Source: Arthrobacter sp. ov407
GTDB lineage: Bacteria > Actinomycetota > Actinomycetes > Actinomycetales > Micrococcaceae
Direction of reading: 5' to 3'
Assembly (NCBI RefSeq): GCF_900102895.1
Contig: NZ_FNGD01000008.1
Span: forward strand, 194,303 to 247,628
DNA length: 53,326 bases
Numbering within the stretch: position 1 is the stretch's first letter; the number at the start of each line of letters is the position of its first letter. This document shows positions 16,155-25,553 of the stretch, piece after piece. The notes beneath the pieces were generated by a model. That model did no database searches and had not been told where the DNA came from. It saw only the letters and a program-made list of their open reading frames with translations. The position numbers and the translations under genes are program-made.

Positions 16155-17480
16155 ATGAGTAGTGTTTTGACAATCCGCGGAGGCGTCCCGCTAACTGGCC
16201 GCGTCACCGTTCGCGGGGCCAAGAATCTTGTCCCCAAGGCCATGGTTGCTGCCCTTCTGGGCAACGAGCCATCGGTGTTGCGCAACGTGCCTGAAATCAA
16301 GGACGTTGAGGTTGTCACGAGCCTGCTTCAGCTCCACGGCGTCAGGGTCGACAAGGACCCCGTGACCGGCGATCTGACGCTTGATCCCAAGGGCGCCAAG
16401 ACCGCCTCCAGCACGGCCATCGACGCCCACGCCGGAGATTCGCGCATCCCGATCCTGCTGTGCGGGCCACTGATCCACGCCATTGGCGAGGCATTCATTC
16501 CCGATCTGGGCGGCTGCAAGATCGGCGACCGCCCGATCGACTACCACCTCAATGTCCTGCGCCAGTTCGGTGCGGTAGTGGAAAAGCGCCCCGGCGGCAT
16601 CCATATCTCCGCGCCCAACGGGCTCAAGGGCGCCAAGATTGTCCTGCCCTACCCGTCCGTCGGCGCCACCGAGCAGGTCCTGCTGAGCGCCACGCGCGCC
16701 GAGGGCATCACCGAGCTCTCCGGCGCGGCTACCGAGCCGGAAATCGTGGACCTCATCGCGGTGCTGCAGAAGATGGGCGCGATCATCAGTGTCCAGACTG
16801 ACCGCACCATCCGGATCGAAGGCGTCCGGGACCTGGGCGGGTACAACCACCGGGCCCTCTCGGACCGGAACGAGTCGGCCTCCTGGGCTTCCGCGGCGTT
16901 GGTCACCCGCGGCGACATCTTTGTCGAAGGCGCCACACAGCGCGACATGATGACCTTCCTGAACACCTACCGCAAGGTTGGCGGGGGAATGGACATCGGT
17001 GACGACGGCATCCGCTTCTACCACCGCGGCGGCAAGCTCAACCCGCTGGTTCTCGAAACGGACGTGCACCCCGGCTTCATGACGGACTGGCAGCAGCCCC
17101 TCATCGTCGCCCTGACCCAGGCCGAGGGCGTTTCGATTGTCCACGAGACCGTGTATGAGAACCGGTTCGGCTTCACGGATGCGCTGATTCGCATGGGCGC
17201 CAACATCCAGGTCCACCGCGAGTGCCTCGGCAGCGTGCCGTGCCGCTTCGGCCAGCGCAACTTTCTGCACTCGGCCGTAATTTCCGGACCGGCGCAACTC
17301 AAGGGCACCGACATCGACGTCCCGGACCTGCGCGGTGGATTCAGCCACCTCATCGCCGCCCTGGCCGCCAGCGGCACTTCCCGAGTCACGGGAATCGACA
17401 TCATCAACCGCGGCTACGAGCGCTTCACCGAGAAGCTCGCGGGCCTCGGCGCCGATTTCGACATCACGTCTGCCAAGTAG
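16155..17480 (+). CDS. murA: UDP-N-acetylglucosamine 1-carboxyvinyltransferase
   Basis: A 441-residue enzyme that transfers enolpyruvate from PEP to UDP-GlcNAc, the first committed step of peptidoglycan synthesis. The N-terminal RGGVPLTGRVTVRGAKN carries the Lys-Asn substrate pair. The fosfomycin-reactive Cys is Cys121 in GGCKIGDRPIDYH, so sensitivity to fosfomycin is not excluded by an Asp substitution. ATG 16155 is preceded by GAGGAAA. The C-terminal region with GGFSHLIAALAASG is complete. It heads a run of envelope genes (plsC, gpsA, ddl) on the same strand with short gaps or overlaps, probably one operon. Confidence 0.95.
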   Translation: MSSVLTIRGGVPLTGRVTVRGAKNLVPKAMVAALLGNEPSVLRNVPEIKDVEVVTSLLQLHGVRVDKDPVTGDLTLDPKGAKTASSTAIDAHAGDSRIPILLCGPLIHAIGEAFIPDLGGCKIGDRPIDYHLNVLRQFGAVVEKRPGGIHISAPNGLKGAKIVLPYPSVGATEQVLLSATRAEGITELSGAATEPEIVDLIAVLQKMGAIISVQTDRTIRIEGVRDLGGYNHRALSDRNESASWASAALVTRGDIFVEGATQRDMMTFLNTYRKVGGGMDIGDDGIRFYHRGGKLNPLVLETDVHPGFMTDWQQPLIVALTQAEGVSIVHETVYENRFGFTDALIRMGANIQVHRECLGSVPCRFGQRNFLHSAVISGPAQLKGTDIDVPDLRGGFSHLIAALAASGTSRVTGIDIINRGYERFTEKLAGLGADFDITSAK

Positions 17481-17490
17481 CGGGGGCCCT

Positions 17491-18237
17491 GTGAAGGAAT
17501 CGGCCAAGAGCCACGCCACATTTGTGACGGTCGCCGGGATCGTCCGGCCCGTGATGAACCTGCTGATGAACAAGAAGTGGGAAGGCCTCGAGAAGCTGCC
17601 TGCCGGGGGCTTCATCGCCGCACCCAACCACTGCACGGAGATCGATCCGCTGGTGGTGGGGCACATGCTCTATAACCAGAAACGGATGCCGCACTTCCTC
17701 GCCAAAGCCGGCCTCTTCAAGGTGCCCGTGCTGGGCGCTGTCCTGCGGTTCACCAAGCAGATCCCGGTGGAACGTTCGACGGCGGGGGCGAACCGTTCGC
17801 TGCAGCTCGCCAAGGAAGTCGTGAACGAGGGCGGGGCGATCATCATCTACCCCGAGGGAACCCTGACCAGGGACCCGGCACTCTGGCCGATGAAGGGGCA
17901 CACCGGTGCCGCGCGCATGGCGCTGGAGAGCGGCATTCCCGTGGTGCCCATGGCCCATTGGGGTGCCCAAGAGGTCTTCCCGCGGTATGCGAAGCGTTTC
18001 TACATCTTCCCCCGCAAGACTTCACGCCTGGTGGTCGGGGATCCGGTGGACCTGAGCGCCTTTGCGGGCCTGCCGCTGGACAAAGCGACGCTCACCGCGG
18101 CCACGAATGTCATCATGGACGCCATTACCGGCCTCTTGGCGGGACTGCGCGGCGAACAGCCGCCCGCGCAGCGGTGGGACCCGGCGGCGCACAACCAGCC
18201 CACGCACGGCCGCATTGACCCGGACGTCACAGCGTGA
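17491..18237 (+). CDS. plsC: 1-acylglycerol-3-phosphate O-acyltransferase family protein
   Basis: A 248-residue membrane-associated acyltransferase, expected to make phosphatidic acid from lysophosphatidic acid. Acyltransferase motif I (H-x4-D) is NHCTEID. Motif III is YPEGTLTRD, and the VPMAHWGAQEVFP region corresponds to motif IV. GTG 17491 is 10 bases after the murA stop codon; the frame is open further upstream but inside murA. The product feeds phospholipid synthesis, and the next gene, gpsA, supplies its glycerol-3-phosphate backbone. The two overlap by four bases (GTGA), indicating coupled translation. Confidence 0.9.
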   Translation: MKESAKSHATFVTVAGIVRPVMNLLMNKKWEGLEKLPAGGFIAAPNHCTEIDPLVVGHMLYNQKRMPHFLAKAGLFKVPVLGAVLRFTKQIPVERSTAGANRSLQLAKEVVNEGGAIIIYPEGTLTRDPALWPMKGHTGAARMALESGIPVVPMAHWGAQEVFPRYAKRFYIFPRKTSRLVVGDPVDLSAFAGLPLDKATLTAATNVIMDAITGLLAGLRGEQPPAQRWDPAAHNQPTHGRIDPDVTA

Positions 18238-19301
18238 CGGCGGATTTTGCGACGGCGGCCAGCCGCGGATCCGAGACCGCCACCACCGTGGCCGTCCTGG
18301 GAGCAGGCTCCTGGGGTACCACCTTCGCTAAAGTTGTGGCCGACGCCGCTACGGCGTCCGGGGTCGAACGAACCATCCGTCTCTGGGGCCGGCGCCCGGA
18401 AATCGTCGACCAGATCAATACCCAGCACCGCAATGAGCAGTACCTGAAGGGCATCACGCTGCCCTCCAGTATCACCGCGTCCACGGACGTCGCCGAGGTC
18501 CTGGCCGGCGCGGAAGTGGTCATCCTGGCCGTTCCGGCGCAGACCCTGCGGCCGCAACTGAAGGCGTGGAGAGACATGCTGGCGCCCGGCGCCGTCGTCG
18601 TGTCCCTGATGAAGGGGCTCGAACTCCACACAGATGCGCGCATGAGCGAGGTCATTTGCGCGGAGCTTGACCTGCCGGCTGACCGGGTCGCCGTGGTCTC
18701 GGGCCCCAATCTGGCCATGGAGATCGCCCGGGAAGAGCCAACAGCATCCGTCGTGGCCTGCACGGACCCGGTCACGGCAGGCTGGATCGCCCGCAGCTGC
18801 ACCGCCCCCTACTTCCGCCCGTACACCACGAACGATGTGGTCGGCGTCGAAATCGGCGGGATCGTCAAGAACGTCATCGCCTTGGCCGTGGGAATCTGCG
18901 AGGGCAAGAAGATGGGGGACAACACTAAGGCCTCCGTCATCACACGCGGCTTGGCGGAGACCTCCCGGTTGACACTCGCCCTGGGCGGCGAGGCCCGGAC
19001 CATGGCCGGGCTCGCCGGTCTGGGTGACCTTGTGGCCACCTGCTCCTCCCCGCTGTCCCGAAACCACACGGCAGGCAGGCTGCTCGGCAAGGGGCTGACC
19101 CTCGAGCAGGTCACCGCCGAAATGAAGCAGACGGCTGAAGGCATCAAGTCCAGCCAGGCGGTCCACGAACTAGCCGGAAAACTCGGCGTCGACATGCCGA
19201 TCACGGCAGCCGTCGTCGCAGTCCTGGCCGGTAAATTGTCCGTAGACGAACTGGGTCCGCTGCTGCTGTCCCGGGACCTGAAACCCGAAGGCGATCACTG
19301 A
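18234..19301 (+). CDS. gpsA: Glycerol-3-phosphate dehydrogenase [NAD(P)+]
   Basis: A 355-residue enzyme that reduces dihydroxyacetone phosphate to sn-glycerol-3-phosphate. The Rossmann motif is VLGAGSWGTT near residue 20, after an Ala/Thr-rich extension of about 18 residues. Further blocks are SGPNLAMEI, GGIVKNVIALAVGICEG with the catalytic Lys, and SSPLSRNH. The GTG start overlaps the plsC stop. The gene is directly followed by ddl. Confidence 0.94.
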   Translation: MTADFATAASRGSETATTVAVLGAGSWGTTFAKVVADAATASGVERTIRLWGRRPEIVDQINTQHRNEQYLKGITLPSSITASTDVAEVLAGAEVVILAVPAQTLRPQLKAWRDMLAPGAVVVSLMKGLELHTDARMSEVICAELDLPADRVAVVSGPNLAMEIAREEPTASVVACTDPVTAGWIARSCTAPYFRPYTTNDVVGVEIGGIVKNVIALAVGICEGKKMGDNTKASVITRGLAETSRLTLALGGEARTMAGLAGLGDLVATCSSPLSRNHTAGRLLGKGLTLEQVTAEMKQTAEGIKSSQAVHELAGKLGVDMPITAAVVAVLAGKLSVDELGPLLLSRDLKPEGDH

Positions 19302-19303
19302 GA

Positions 19304-20449
19304 GTGTCAGAGAACAACATGACCACAGAAGGCCGTACGGGCCAGCCCAAGCCCCGCGTTGCCGTGCTGTTCGGCGGCCGCTCCAGCGAGCACGCCGTGA
19401 GCTGCGTGACAGCCGCCGGCGTCCTGGGCGCCATTGACAAGGACAAGTACGACGTCATCCCGATCGGGATCGCCAAGACCGGCCAGTGGGTTCTGGCCTC
19501 CGGCGACACCAACGAGTGGTCCCTGTCCGCCACGTCGCTGCCCGAAGTGGCGCCGTCGGCACGGACCGTGGCCCTGGCGGAGATCGGCGGCGAGCACCAG
19601 CTGATCGTCGCCTCCCCGAATGCGGTCCCGGAAGAGCTCGGCACCGTGGACGTCGTCTTCCCGCTGCTGCACGGGCCCTTCGGCGAGGACGGAACCATCC
19701 AGGGCCTCCTGGAACTGTCCGACACCCGCTACGTGGGCGCCGGCGTGCTCGCGTCCGCGGTCGGAATGGACAAGCACTTCATGAAGGTGGTCTTTGAATC
19801 GGCCGGGCTCCACGTGGGACCCTACATCGCCGTGACCGACCGGCAGTGGCTCACAGACCCCGAAACCGTCCGGAAACGCGTGGACCAGCTTGGCTTCCCC
19901 GTGTTCGTCAAGCCGGCCCGGGCGGGGTCCTCCATGGGCATCTCCAAGGTGGATTCCCTCGAGGGCCTGGACGCCGCAATAGAGACCGCAAGGGAGCACG
20001 ATCCCAAGTTGGTCATCGAGGCCGGCATTACCGGCCGCGAGATTGAATGCGCAGTCCTGGAGGGCCGGGGGACCGATGCTCCGCGGACCTCCATGCCGGG
20101 AGAGATTTCCGTGGCCGGCGGCGGGCACGAGTTCTATGACTTCAACGCCAAATATGTGGACGACGCCGCTGCGCTCAGCTGCCCGGCCGACCTCCCCGAG
20201 GAAGCGATCACCCGGGTCCGGGAACTGGCCGCCGTCGCCTTCGACGCCGTCGGCGGTGAGGGACTGAGCCGGGTTGATTTCTTCTACACCCCTGATGGCG
20301 ATCTGATTATCAACGAGATCAACACGATGCCCGGCTTTACGCCCAAGAGCATGTACCCGCAAATGTGGAAGGCCTCGGGCCTGGGCTACGCCGAACTGAT
20401 TGACGAGCTGATCCACCTCGCACTGCACCGCAAGACCGGCCTGCGCTAG
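19304..20449 (+). CDS. ddl: D-alanine--D-alanine ligase
   Basis: A 381-residue ATP-grasp enzyme that makes the D-Ala-D-Ala dipeptide of peptidoglycan precursors. Recognised by LFGGRSSEHAVSC at the N-terminus, LLHGPFGEDGTIQG, FVKPARAGSSMGISKV, the Tyr/Phe region YDFNAKYVDD and the metal site INEINTMPGFT. GTG 19304 is 2 bases after gpsA; ATG 19319, five codons later, is an equally possible start. Phe in YDFNAKY, where vancomycin-resistant ligases differ, indicates an ordinary D-Ala-D-Ala specificity (inferred). Confidence 0.95.
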   Translation: MSENNMTTEGRTGQPKPRVAVLFGGRSSEHAVSCVTAAGVLGAIDKDKYDVIPIGIAKTGQWVLASGDTNEWSLSATSLPEVAPSARTVALAEIGGEHQLIVASPNAVPEELGTVDVVFPLLHGPFGEDGTIQGLLELSDTRYVGAGVLASAVGMDKHFMKVVFESAGLHVGPYIAVTDRQWLTDPETVRKRVDQLGFPVFVKPARAGSSMGISKVDSLEGLDAAIETAREHDPKLVIEAGITGREIECAVLEGRGTDAPRTSMPGEISVAGGGHEFYDFNAKYVDDAAALSCPADLPEEAITRVRELAAVAFDAVGGEGLSRVDFFYTPDGDLIINEINTMPGFTPKSMYPQMWKASGLGYAELIDELIHLALHRKTGLR

Positions 20450-20484
20450 GCCTCGCCGGGCCCGGGCTCGATCCGGCGCAAGGC

Positions 20485-20985
20485 CTACTTGCTGGTCGGC
20501 AGGTTCTGCAGGTCCTCTTGGCCCACGCAGTTCCGGGTGGCCTTGATCTTCAACGCCGGGGCGGAGAGGTCTGCCAGCACGGTGGCCGAACTGATCTTGT
20601 TCGGATCCATCAGGATCTCCGTGGCGGGTTCGCGGCCGAACGTGGTCAGCGTCCACACGGGGTTGCCTTCCTTGATGACCCAGTCGACGCCGTTGACGCT
20701 TACGCAGCGGTCCGTGGTGGGACCCGGGACGTTGACGCCGCAGCGAAGGATCACCATGGATGGATCGCCCCAGGCCGCTGTGGCCTGGGCATTGGTCTTC
20801 CGCATCTTGGCATCGCCGATTGCGTCGGGAAGGGCCAGCATCATCGGCGCGCATGCCGCGTTCGCGGCATCCTTGGCGGGCGTGACATCAACCACGGGGG
20901 AGCAGGACGTCAGGGCCAGGCCGGCTGCGACGGCCACGACAGCCACGGCAAGGCGCGCGGAAACGAGGCGGCTGAACTGGAACAT
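20485..20985 (-). CDS. DUF3515 lipoprotein
   Basis: A 166-residue protein with a signal peptide ending in the lipobox LTSC (Cys28), so it is probably lipid-anchored outside the membrane. The rest is the DUF3515 domain, with several Cys (AACAP, ILRCGV, DRCVSV, RNCVG) that could pair as disulfides. DUF3515 genes lie next to ddl and thiL across Actinobacteria; their function is unknown. On the minus strand TAAGCT ends 6 bases before ATG 20985, so the message is predicted to be leaderless. It is convergent with ddl across 35 bases. Confidence 0.88.
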   Translation of the reverse strand: MFQFSRLVSARLAVAVVAVAAGLALTSCSPVVDVTPAKDAANAACAPMMLALPDAIGDAKMRKTNAQATAAWGDPSMVILRCGVNVPGPTTDRCVSVNGVDWVIKEGNPVWTLTTFGREPATEILMDPNKISSATVLADLSAPALKIKATRNCVGQEDLQNLPTSK

Positions 20986-20991
20986 TCATCC

Positions 20992-20997
20992 AGCTTA
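20992..20997 (-). promoter_or_regulatory. -10 hexamer of the DUF3515 gene (leaderless)
   Basis: Minus-strand TAAGCT, then GGATGA, then ATG 20985. Confidence 0.5.
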
Positions 20998-21084
20998 ACC
21001 CGGCCCGCGGGGCGCTACGGTCCGCCCCGGCGCACGAAGGGCTCTGCGAGTTCAGCGACGAGCTGTGAGGGCCGCCCCTCGCGG

Positions 21085-21090
21085 TACCGT
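21085..21090 (+). promoter_or_regulatory. -10 hexamer of thiL (leaderless)
   Basis: TACCGT is followed by 6 bases and then GTG 21097. This promoter and the DUF3515 promoter are divergent and about 90 bases apart. Confidence 0.5.
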
Positions 21091-21096
21091 AGGGCT

Positions 21097-22209
21097 GTGT
21101 CTGAAACTGTGCCTGACTCTCCTGTGCCCGAATCTCCTGTGCCTGGCTCTCCTGCGCCCGAACACCTGCCGCCGAACACCGCATTGACCGTTGCCGGGCT
21201 CTCGGAGTCCCAGCTGCTGGGGCGCATCTTCCCGCGCCTCACCGTCCCGGTGCCCGCTGGCGGCCCGGAAGCGGCGACGTACTTGCTGCTGGGGCCAGGG
21301 GACGACGCCGCGATTGTCGCCGCGCCGGACGGACGGACTGTGCTGAGCATCGACACCCAGGTGGCCGACCAGGACTTCCGACTCCAATGGAACAACGGCT
21401 ACCGCACCAGCGGGTACGACGTCGGCTGGAAGGCCGCGGCGCAAAACCTCAGCGACATCAATGCCATGGGCGCCCGGGCCACGTCCCTTGTGGTGAGCCT
21501 GACGATGCCGCCGGAGACCCTCGTCTCCTGGGTGGAGGATTTCGCGGACGGCCTCATGGCCGGGATCAGGGGGCTGGGGGCTCTGGACTGCACGGTGGCC
21601 GGCGGCGACCTCGGCCGCGGCCGCGAACTGGCGGTCAGCGTGGCCATCGTGGGGACCCTTGACGGCAAGGAGCCCGTGCTGCGTTCCGGAGCCCGGCCGG
21701 GGGACACCGTGGCCCTGGCGGGAACAGTGGGCCGGGCGGCGGCCGGGCTGGCGCTGCTGGAGTCGGACGTCCGCGTGGGGGACCTGACCAGCGGGCAGCG
21801 CTCCCTCATGGACACCCAGTGCCGGCCGCAGCCGCCGCTCGCGGCCGGCCCCTTGGCGCGTGAGGCCGGCGCGTCGGCCATGATGGACATTTCAGACGGC
21901 CTGGTCCGGGACGGAATCCGCATGGCGGCCGCCAGCCACGCGGTGCTGAACCTGGAAGCCGCCGCCCTGAAGGAGCTGGCCGCCCCGCTGCTGCCGGCGT
22001 CGGAGCTGTTAGGAGCAGACCCGATGTCCTGGGTCCTCGGCGGCGGCGAAGACCACGGACTGCTCGTCACATTCCCGCCAGGGGTTCAGCTCCCTCCCGG
22101 GTTCACTGCGATAGGCTCGGTAGAGACCCCTGCACCAACCGAAAGCACGGGAGTAACGATTGCGGGCAGGCCCGCTGACGCTGTGGGATGGGATCACTTT
22201 GCAGACTAA
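21097..22209 (+). CDS. thiL: Thiamine-monophosphate kinase
   Basis: A 370-residue kinase that converts thiamine phosphate to thiamine diphosphate. The ATP-binding region is LLLGPGDDAAIV. Other family blocks are SIDTQVADQDF, KAAAQNLSDINAMGA, VAGGDLGRG, AMMDISDGLVRDG and LGGGEDHGLL. GTG 21097 is chosen because a -10 box sits 6 bases upstream; the frame is open upstream, but that part is antisense to the DUF3515 gene. The N-terminus carries a Pro-rich tract (repeats of SPVPES/SPVPGS) before the conserved fold begins at about residue 35, longer than usual for the family. The other thiamine gene in the window is thiC at 48631. Confidence 0.93.
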   Translation: MSETVPDSPVPESPVPGSPAPEHLPPNTALTVAGLSESQLLGRIFPRLTVPVPAGGPEAATYLLLGPGDDAAIVAAPDGRTVLSIDTQVADQDFRLQWNNGYRTSGYDVGWKAAAQNLSDINAMGARATSLVVSLTMPPETLVSWVEDFADGLMAGIRGLGALDCTVAGGDLGRGRELAVSVAIVGTLDGKEPVLRSGARPGDTVALAGTVGRAAAGLALLESDVRVGDLTSGQRSLMDTQCRPQPPLAAGPLAREAGASAMMDISDGLVRDGIRMAAASHAVLNLEAAALKELAAPLLPASELLGADPMSWVLGGGEDHGLLVTFPPGVQLPPGFTAIGSVETPAPTESTGVTIAGRPADAVGWDHFAD

Positions 22210-23326
22210 GATTGCCGCCAACGCGCAAGCGATGAAGCGGTGGTTGGGCAAGGCGGAAACCACGCTCGGCAACCACAGCGACCGCCTGAACGCCATCAAC
22301 ATCTTTCCCGTGGCCGACGGTGACACCGGCACCAACCTCTACCTGACCGTCCGTGCCGCGGCTCACGCCGCGGACGCGGTCACCGAGGGGCACGCCGTCG
22401 TCGAGAGTGGCACGGCCGCTGGCCAGTCCACGCACGCCGCCGCGGACCTGCACGATGTCGGCGCCGTCCTAGCGCAGGCCGGCCAGGTGGCCATGGAACA
22501 GGCCCGTGGCAATTCCGGAACCCTGTTTGCCGTCTTTCTCGCCGCCGCCGCCGAACCGTTGGCCGGGCACACCCGGATCAGCGCACCGCTGCTGGCTGCG
22601 GCCCTTAACCGCGCCCAGATCCGGGCTTGGTCCGCGCTGAGCGATCCCGTGCCGGGCACCATGCTCTCCGTCATGGAAGCCGCCGCCCGGGCCGCGGCCG
22701 CCGTGGACTCCGCACACGACGGCGATGACAGTAACCAGACCCTCGGCCTGGCCCTGGATGCCGCCGTTGAGGCAGCCCTGGCCGCAGTGGTGCGCACGGA
22801 GGACCAGCTCGATGCCCTGCATGCCGCCCACGTGGTGGACGCCGGCGGCGTGGGTATGCTCCTGATCCTGGACTGCCTCCGCTCCGCCGTGCTGGGCGAG
22901 GAGCTCCAGAGCGAACTGCTGGACGGCCTGCACGGCTACGACGTCCAGGATCCGCACATCCACGTTGGCATGCCGCGCGACGAAGGCGTCGAAGTCATGT
23001 GCACCATCTCCCTGTCCCCGCTCGATGCCGCCATGATGCGCCAACGGCTCGACGAAATGGGCGACTCGGTGATCATGAGCCAGGTCGGCGGCGCTGCGGA
23101 CGCCGCCGGGGCCTACCGCTGGCGAGTCCACGTCCACGTCCTGGATGCCGAACCCGCCGTCGCGCTGATCCGTTCCCTGGGCGAGCCCACGGACATGTCC
23201 GTGAGCGAGCTCGCCGTGCCGCGCGATCCGGAACCACAGGGCGCCACCGTTGCCGCAGCCGTTGAAGCCACCGTCGCTCCCGCGCTCGCCGCCGAAACCC
23301 GAAACCCCGACGGACATGCACGCTGA
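22199..23326 (+). CDS. DAK2-domain protein (FakA-like), short form
   Basis: A 375-residue protein with the kinase-type DAK2 domain at the N-terminus (NIFPVADGDTGTN for Mg-ATP, and QARGNSGTLFAVFLAA), followed by a middle domain (GVEVMCTISLS to about residue 350). The usual C-terminal domain of full-length FakA/YloV proteins, roughly the last 200 residues, is missing, and the protein ends in an Ala-rich tail. Starts are weak: TTG 22199 overlaps thiL by 11 bases; TTG 22160 and ATG 22232 are alternatives. A role in phosphorylating a protein-bound fatty acid is known for FakA but cannot be assumed for this shorter form. It overlaps recG by 11 bases. Confidence 0.8.
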   Translation: MQTKIAANAQAMKRWLGKAETTLGNHSDRLNAINIFPVADGDTGTNLYLTVRAAAHAADAVTEGHAVVESGTAAGQSTHAAADLHDVGAVLAQAGQVAMEQARGNSGTLFAVFLAAAAEPLAGHTRISAPLLAAALNRAQIRAWSALSDPVPGTMLSVMEAAARAAAAVDSAHDGDDSNQTLGLALDAAVEAALAAVVRTEDQLDALHAAHVVDAGGVGMLLILDCLRSAVLGEELQSELLDGLHGYDVQDPHIHVGMPRDEGVEVMCTISLSPLDAAMMRQRLDEMGDSVIMSQVGGAADAAGAYRWRVHVHVLDAEPAVALIRSLGEPTDMSVSELAVPRDPEPQGATVAAAVEATVAPALAAETRNPDGHAR

Positions 23327-25544
23327 ACTTGAACTGGGCCTGGAGCGCCGCATCGGCAAGCGCTCCGCGGCTGTCATCGAAAAACACCTCGGCATCACCA
23401 CTGTCGGCGGGCTCCTGAACTACTTCCCCCGCCGCTACCTCAGCCGCGGCGAGCTGACACCTATCAGCGAGGTCCCGCTGGACGAGGAAGTGACCCTGAT
23501 CGCCCGGGTGGTCTCCAACAGCACCCGGTCCATGCGCGCCCGGCGCGGTTCCCTGACCGACGTCGTGATCTCCGACGACGCCGGCGGCGCGCTGCCGGGC
23601 ACGCTCAAGGTCAGCTTCTTCAACGGATTCCGGGCCAAGGCGGAGCTGCAGCCGGGCCGGCGTGCCATGTTTTCCGGCAAGGTCACCCGCTACGGCGGAT
23701 CCCTTGGCCTGACCAACCCGGATTTCCTGCTGCTCGACGAGGACCCCGACACCCCGGGCATCGACCCGGAGAAGCTCGCCGCCATGCCGATCCCGGTGTA
23801 CCCGGCCACGGCCAAACTCACCAGCTGGTCCATCCAGAAGGTCATCTCGACGCTGCTGGACACCGCGGACCTTGAAACCCTCGGCGACCCGCTGCCGGCG
23901 GAGATCGCGGTGCGGGAGAAGTTCCTGCCGGTCGCGGACGCCTACCGGCTGATCCACGCCCCGCAAACCCCGGCGGACTTCCAGCGCGCCCGCGATCGGT
24001 TCCGCTACCAGGAAGCCCTGGTGCTCCAGTCGGCCCTCGCCCGCCGCCGCGCCCAACTCGCCGCGGAGGAAGCGACGGCCCGCCGCCCGGCACCGGACGG
24101 GCTGCTGCCGGCCTTCGACCGCCAGCTGCCGTTCACGCTGACCGCCGGCCAGTCCGCCGTCGGCAAGACGCTCTCCGACGAGCTCGCCCAGGACTCGCCC
24201 ATGAACCGGCTGCTCCAGGGCGAGGTGGGCTCCGGCAAGACGATCGTGGCGCTGCGCGCCATGCTGCAGGTGGTGGACGCCGGGGGACAGGCTGCCCTGC
24301 TGGCCCCCACGGAAGTCCTCGCCGCCCAGCACTATGAATCCATCCGGCGCACGCTCGGACCGCTCTCCCGGGACGGGATGCTCGGCGGGTTCGGCCCGGA
24401 CGCCGTCCAAGTCACCCTCCTCACCGGCTCCATGCCCACCGCGGCGCGGAAGCAGGCCATGCTGGACGCGGCCTCCGGAACGGCCGGAATCGTGATCGGC
24501 ACGCACGCCCTGCTCAGCGACAACGTGTCCTTTTACGATCTCGGCCTGATTGTGGTGGACGAGCAGCACCGCTTCGGCGTGGAACAGCGCGACGCCCTCC
24601 GGGCCAAGGCCAGCAAACCGCCGCACCTGCTGGTCATGACCGCCACCCCGATTCCCCGGACGGTGGCCATGACCGTGTTCGGAGACCTCGAAACCTCCGT
24701 GCTGGATGAGCTCCCCGCCGGCCGCGCCCCGATCTCCACGCACGTGGTGGGGCTCGCGGAACACCCGGCGTGGGCCACCCGCATCTGGTCCCGTTCGCGG
24801 GAGGAGATCGACGCCGGCCACCAGGTCTACGTGGTCTGCCCCAAGATCGGCGCGGACGACGACGGCGACTTCACCCCGGGCGAGGCCGAACCGTCCGCCG
24901 CAGACCTCGAAGGAGAGAACGGCGGGCGGGAACTCGCCTCTGTCACCGGAGTCGTGGAACACCTCCAGGACGAACCGGCCCTGGCCGGGGTGGCTGTGGC
25001 GCCGCTGCACGGCCGGCAGGACCCGGTGCTGAAGTCCGAGACCATGGCGTCCTTCACGGCCAACCAGACCAAACTGCTTGTCTCCACCACCGTGATTGAA
25101 GTCGGCGTGGACGTCCACAACGCCACGCTGATGGTGATCCTGGACGCGGACCGCTTTGGCATCTCCCAGCTCCACCAGCTGCGCGGCCGGGTGGGCCGCG
25201 GCGGCCTGCCGGGGACCTGTCTGTTGGTCACCACCCTGGAGCCGGGCCATCCGAGCCGGCGCCGGCTCGATGCCGTGGCGGCTACCACCGACGGCTTCGA
25301 ACTGTCCCAGGAGGACCTCAAGCTCCGCCGGGAAGGCGACATCCTGGGTGCCTCGCAGTCCGGCGGCCGTTCCACCCTGAAGCTGCTGCGCGTCCTCGAA
25401 CACGAGGACGTGATCGCCCGGGCCCGGCAGGACGCCCAGCGGATCGTGGCCGCAGATCCGTCACTGGCGGGCCAGCCCAGGCTCGCGGCCGCGATCGACG
25501 AATACTTGAACCCCGAGAAGGAGGCGTTCCTTGAACGCGGCTAG
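23316..25544 (+). CDS. recG: ATP-dependent DNA helicase RecG
   Basis: A 742-residue superfamily 2 helicase that remodels stalled forks and branched DNA. The N-terminal wedge/OB domain covers about residues 50-160. Walker A is GEVGSGKT, motif II is DEQHR and motif III is MTATPIPRT. The second RecA domain has STTVIEVGVDV and QLRGRVGRG, and the C-terminal LKLRREGDILG is the TRG region that couples ATP use to translocation. ATG 23316 lies inside the end of the DAK2 gene. The length is slightly above that of E. coli RecG because of an acidic/Glu-rich insert in the second helicase domain (GDFTPGEAEPSAADLEGENG region). Confidence 0.96.
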   Translation: MHAELELGLERRIGKRSAAVIEKHLGITTVGGLLNYFPRRYLSRGELTPISEVPLDEEVTLIARVVSNSTRSMRARRGSLTDVVISDDAGGALPGTLKVSFFNGFRAKAELQPGRRAMFSGKVTRYGGSLGLTNPDFLLLDEDPDTPGIDPEKLAAMPIPVYPATAKLTSWSIQKVISTLLDTADLETLGDPLPAEIAVREKFLPVADAYRLIHAPQTPADFQRARDRFRYQEALVLQSALARRRAQLAAEEATARRPAPDGLLPAFDRQLPFTLTAGQSAVGKTLSDELAQDSPMNRLLQGEVGSGKTIVALRAMLQVVDAGGQAALLAPTEVLAAQHYESIRRTLGPLSRDGMLGGFGPDAVQVTLLTGSMPTAARKQAMLDAASGTAGIVIGTHALLSDNVSFYDLGLIVVDEQHRFGVEQRDALRAKASKPPHLLVMTATPIPRTVAMTVFGDLETSVLDELPAGRAPISTHVVGLAEHPAWATRIWSRSREEIDAGHQVYVVCPKIGADDDGDFTPGEAEPSAADLEGENGGRELASVTGVVEHLQDEPALAGVAVAPLHGRQDPVLKSETMASFTANQTKLLVSTTVIEVGVDVHNATLMVILDADRFGISQLHQLRGRVGRGGLPGTCLLVTTLEPGHPSRRRLDAVAATTDGFELSQEDLKLRREGDILGASQSGGRSTLKLLRVLEHEDVIARARQDAQRIVAADPSLAGQPRLAAAIDEYLNPEKEAFLERG

Positions 25545-25553
25545 GACCACAGC

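Noticed and set aside
15778..16158. Possible small gene upstream of murA
   Set aside because: Arg/Pro/Ser-rich translation, no ribosome-binding site, no family resemblance; it overlaps the murA leader.
23073..25403. Long minus-strand open frame opposite recG
   Set aside because: It mirrors recG codon by codon, has no ribosome-binding site and no recognisable domain.
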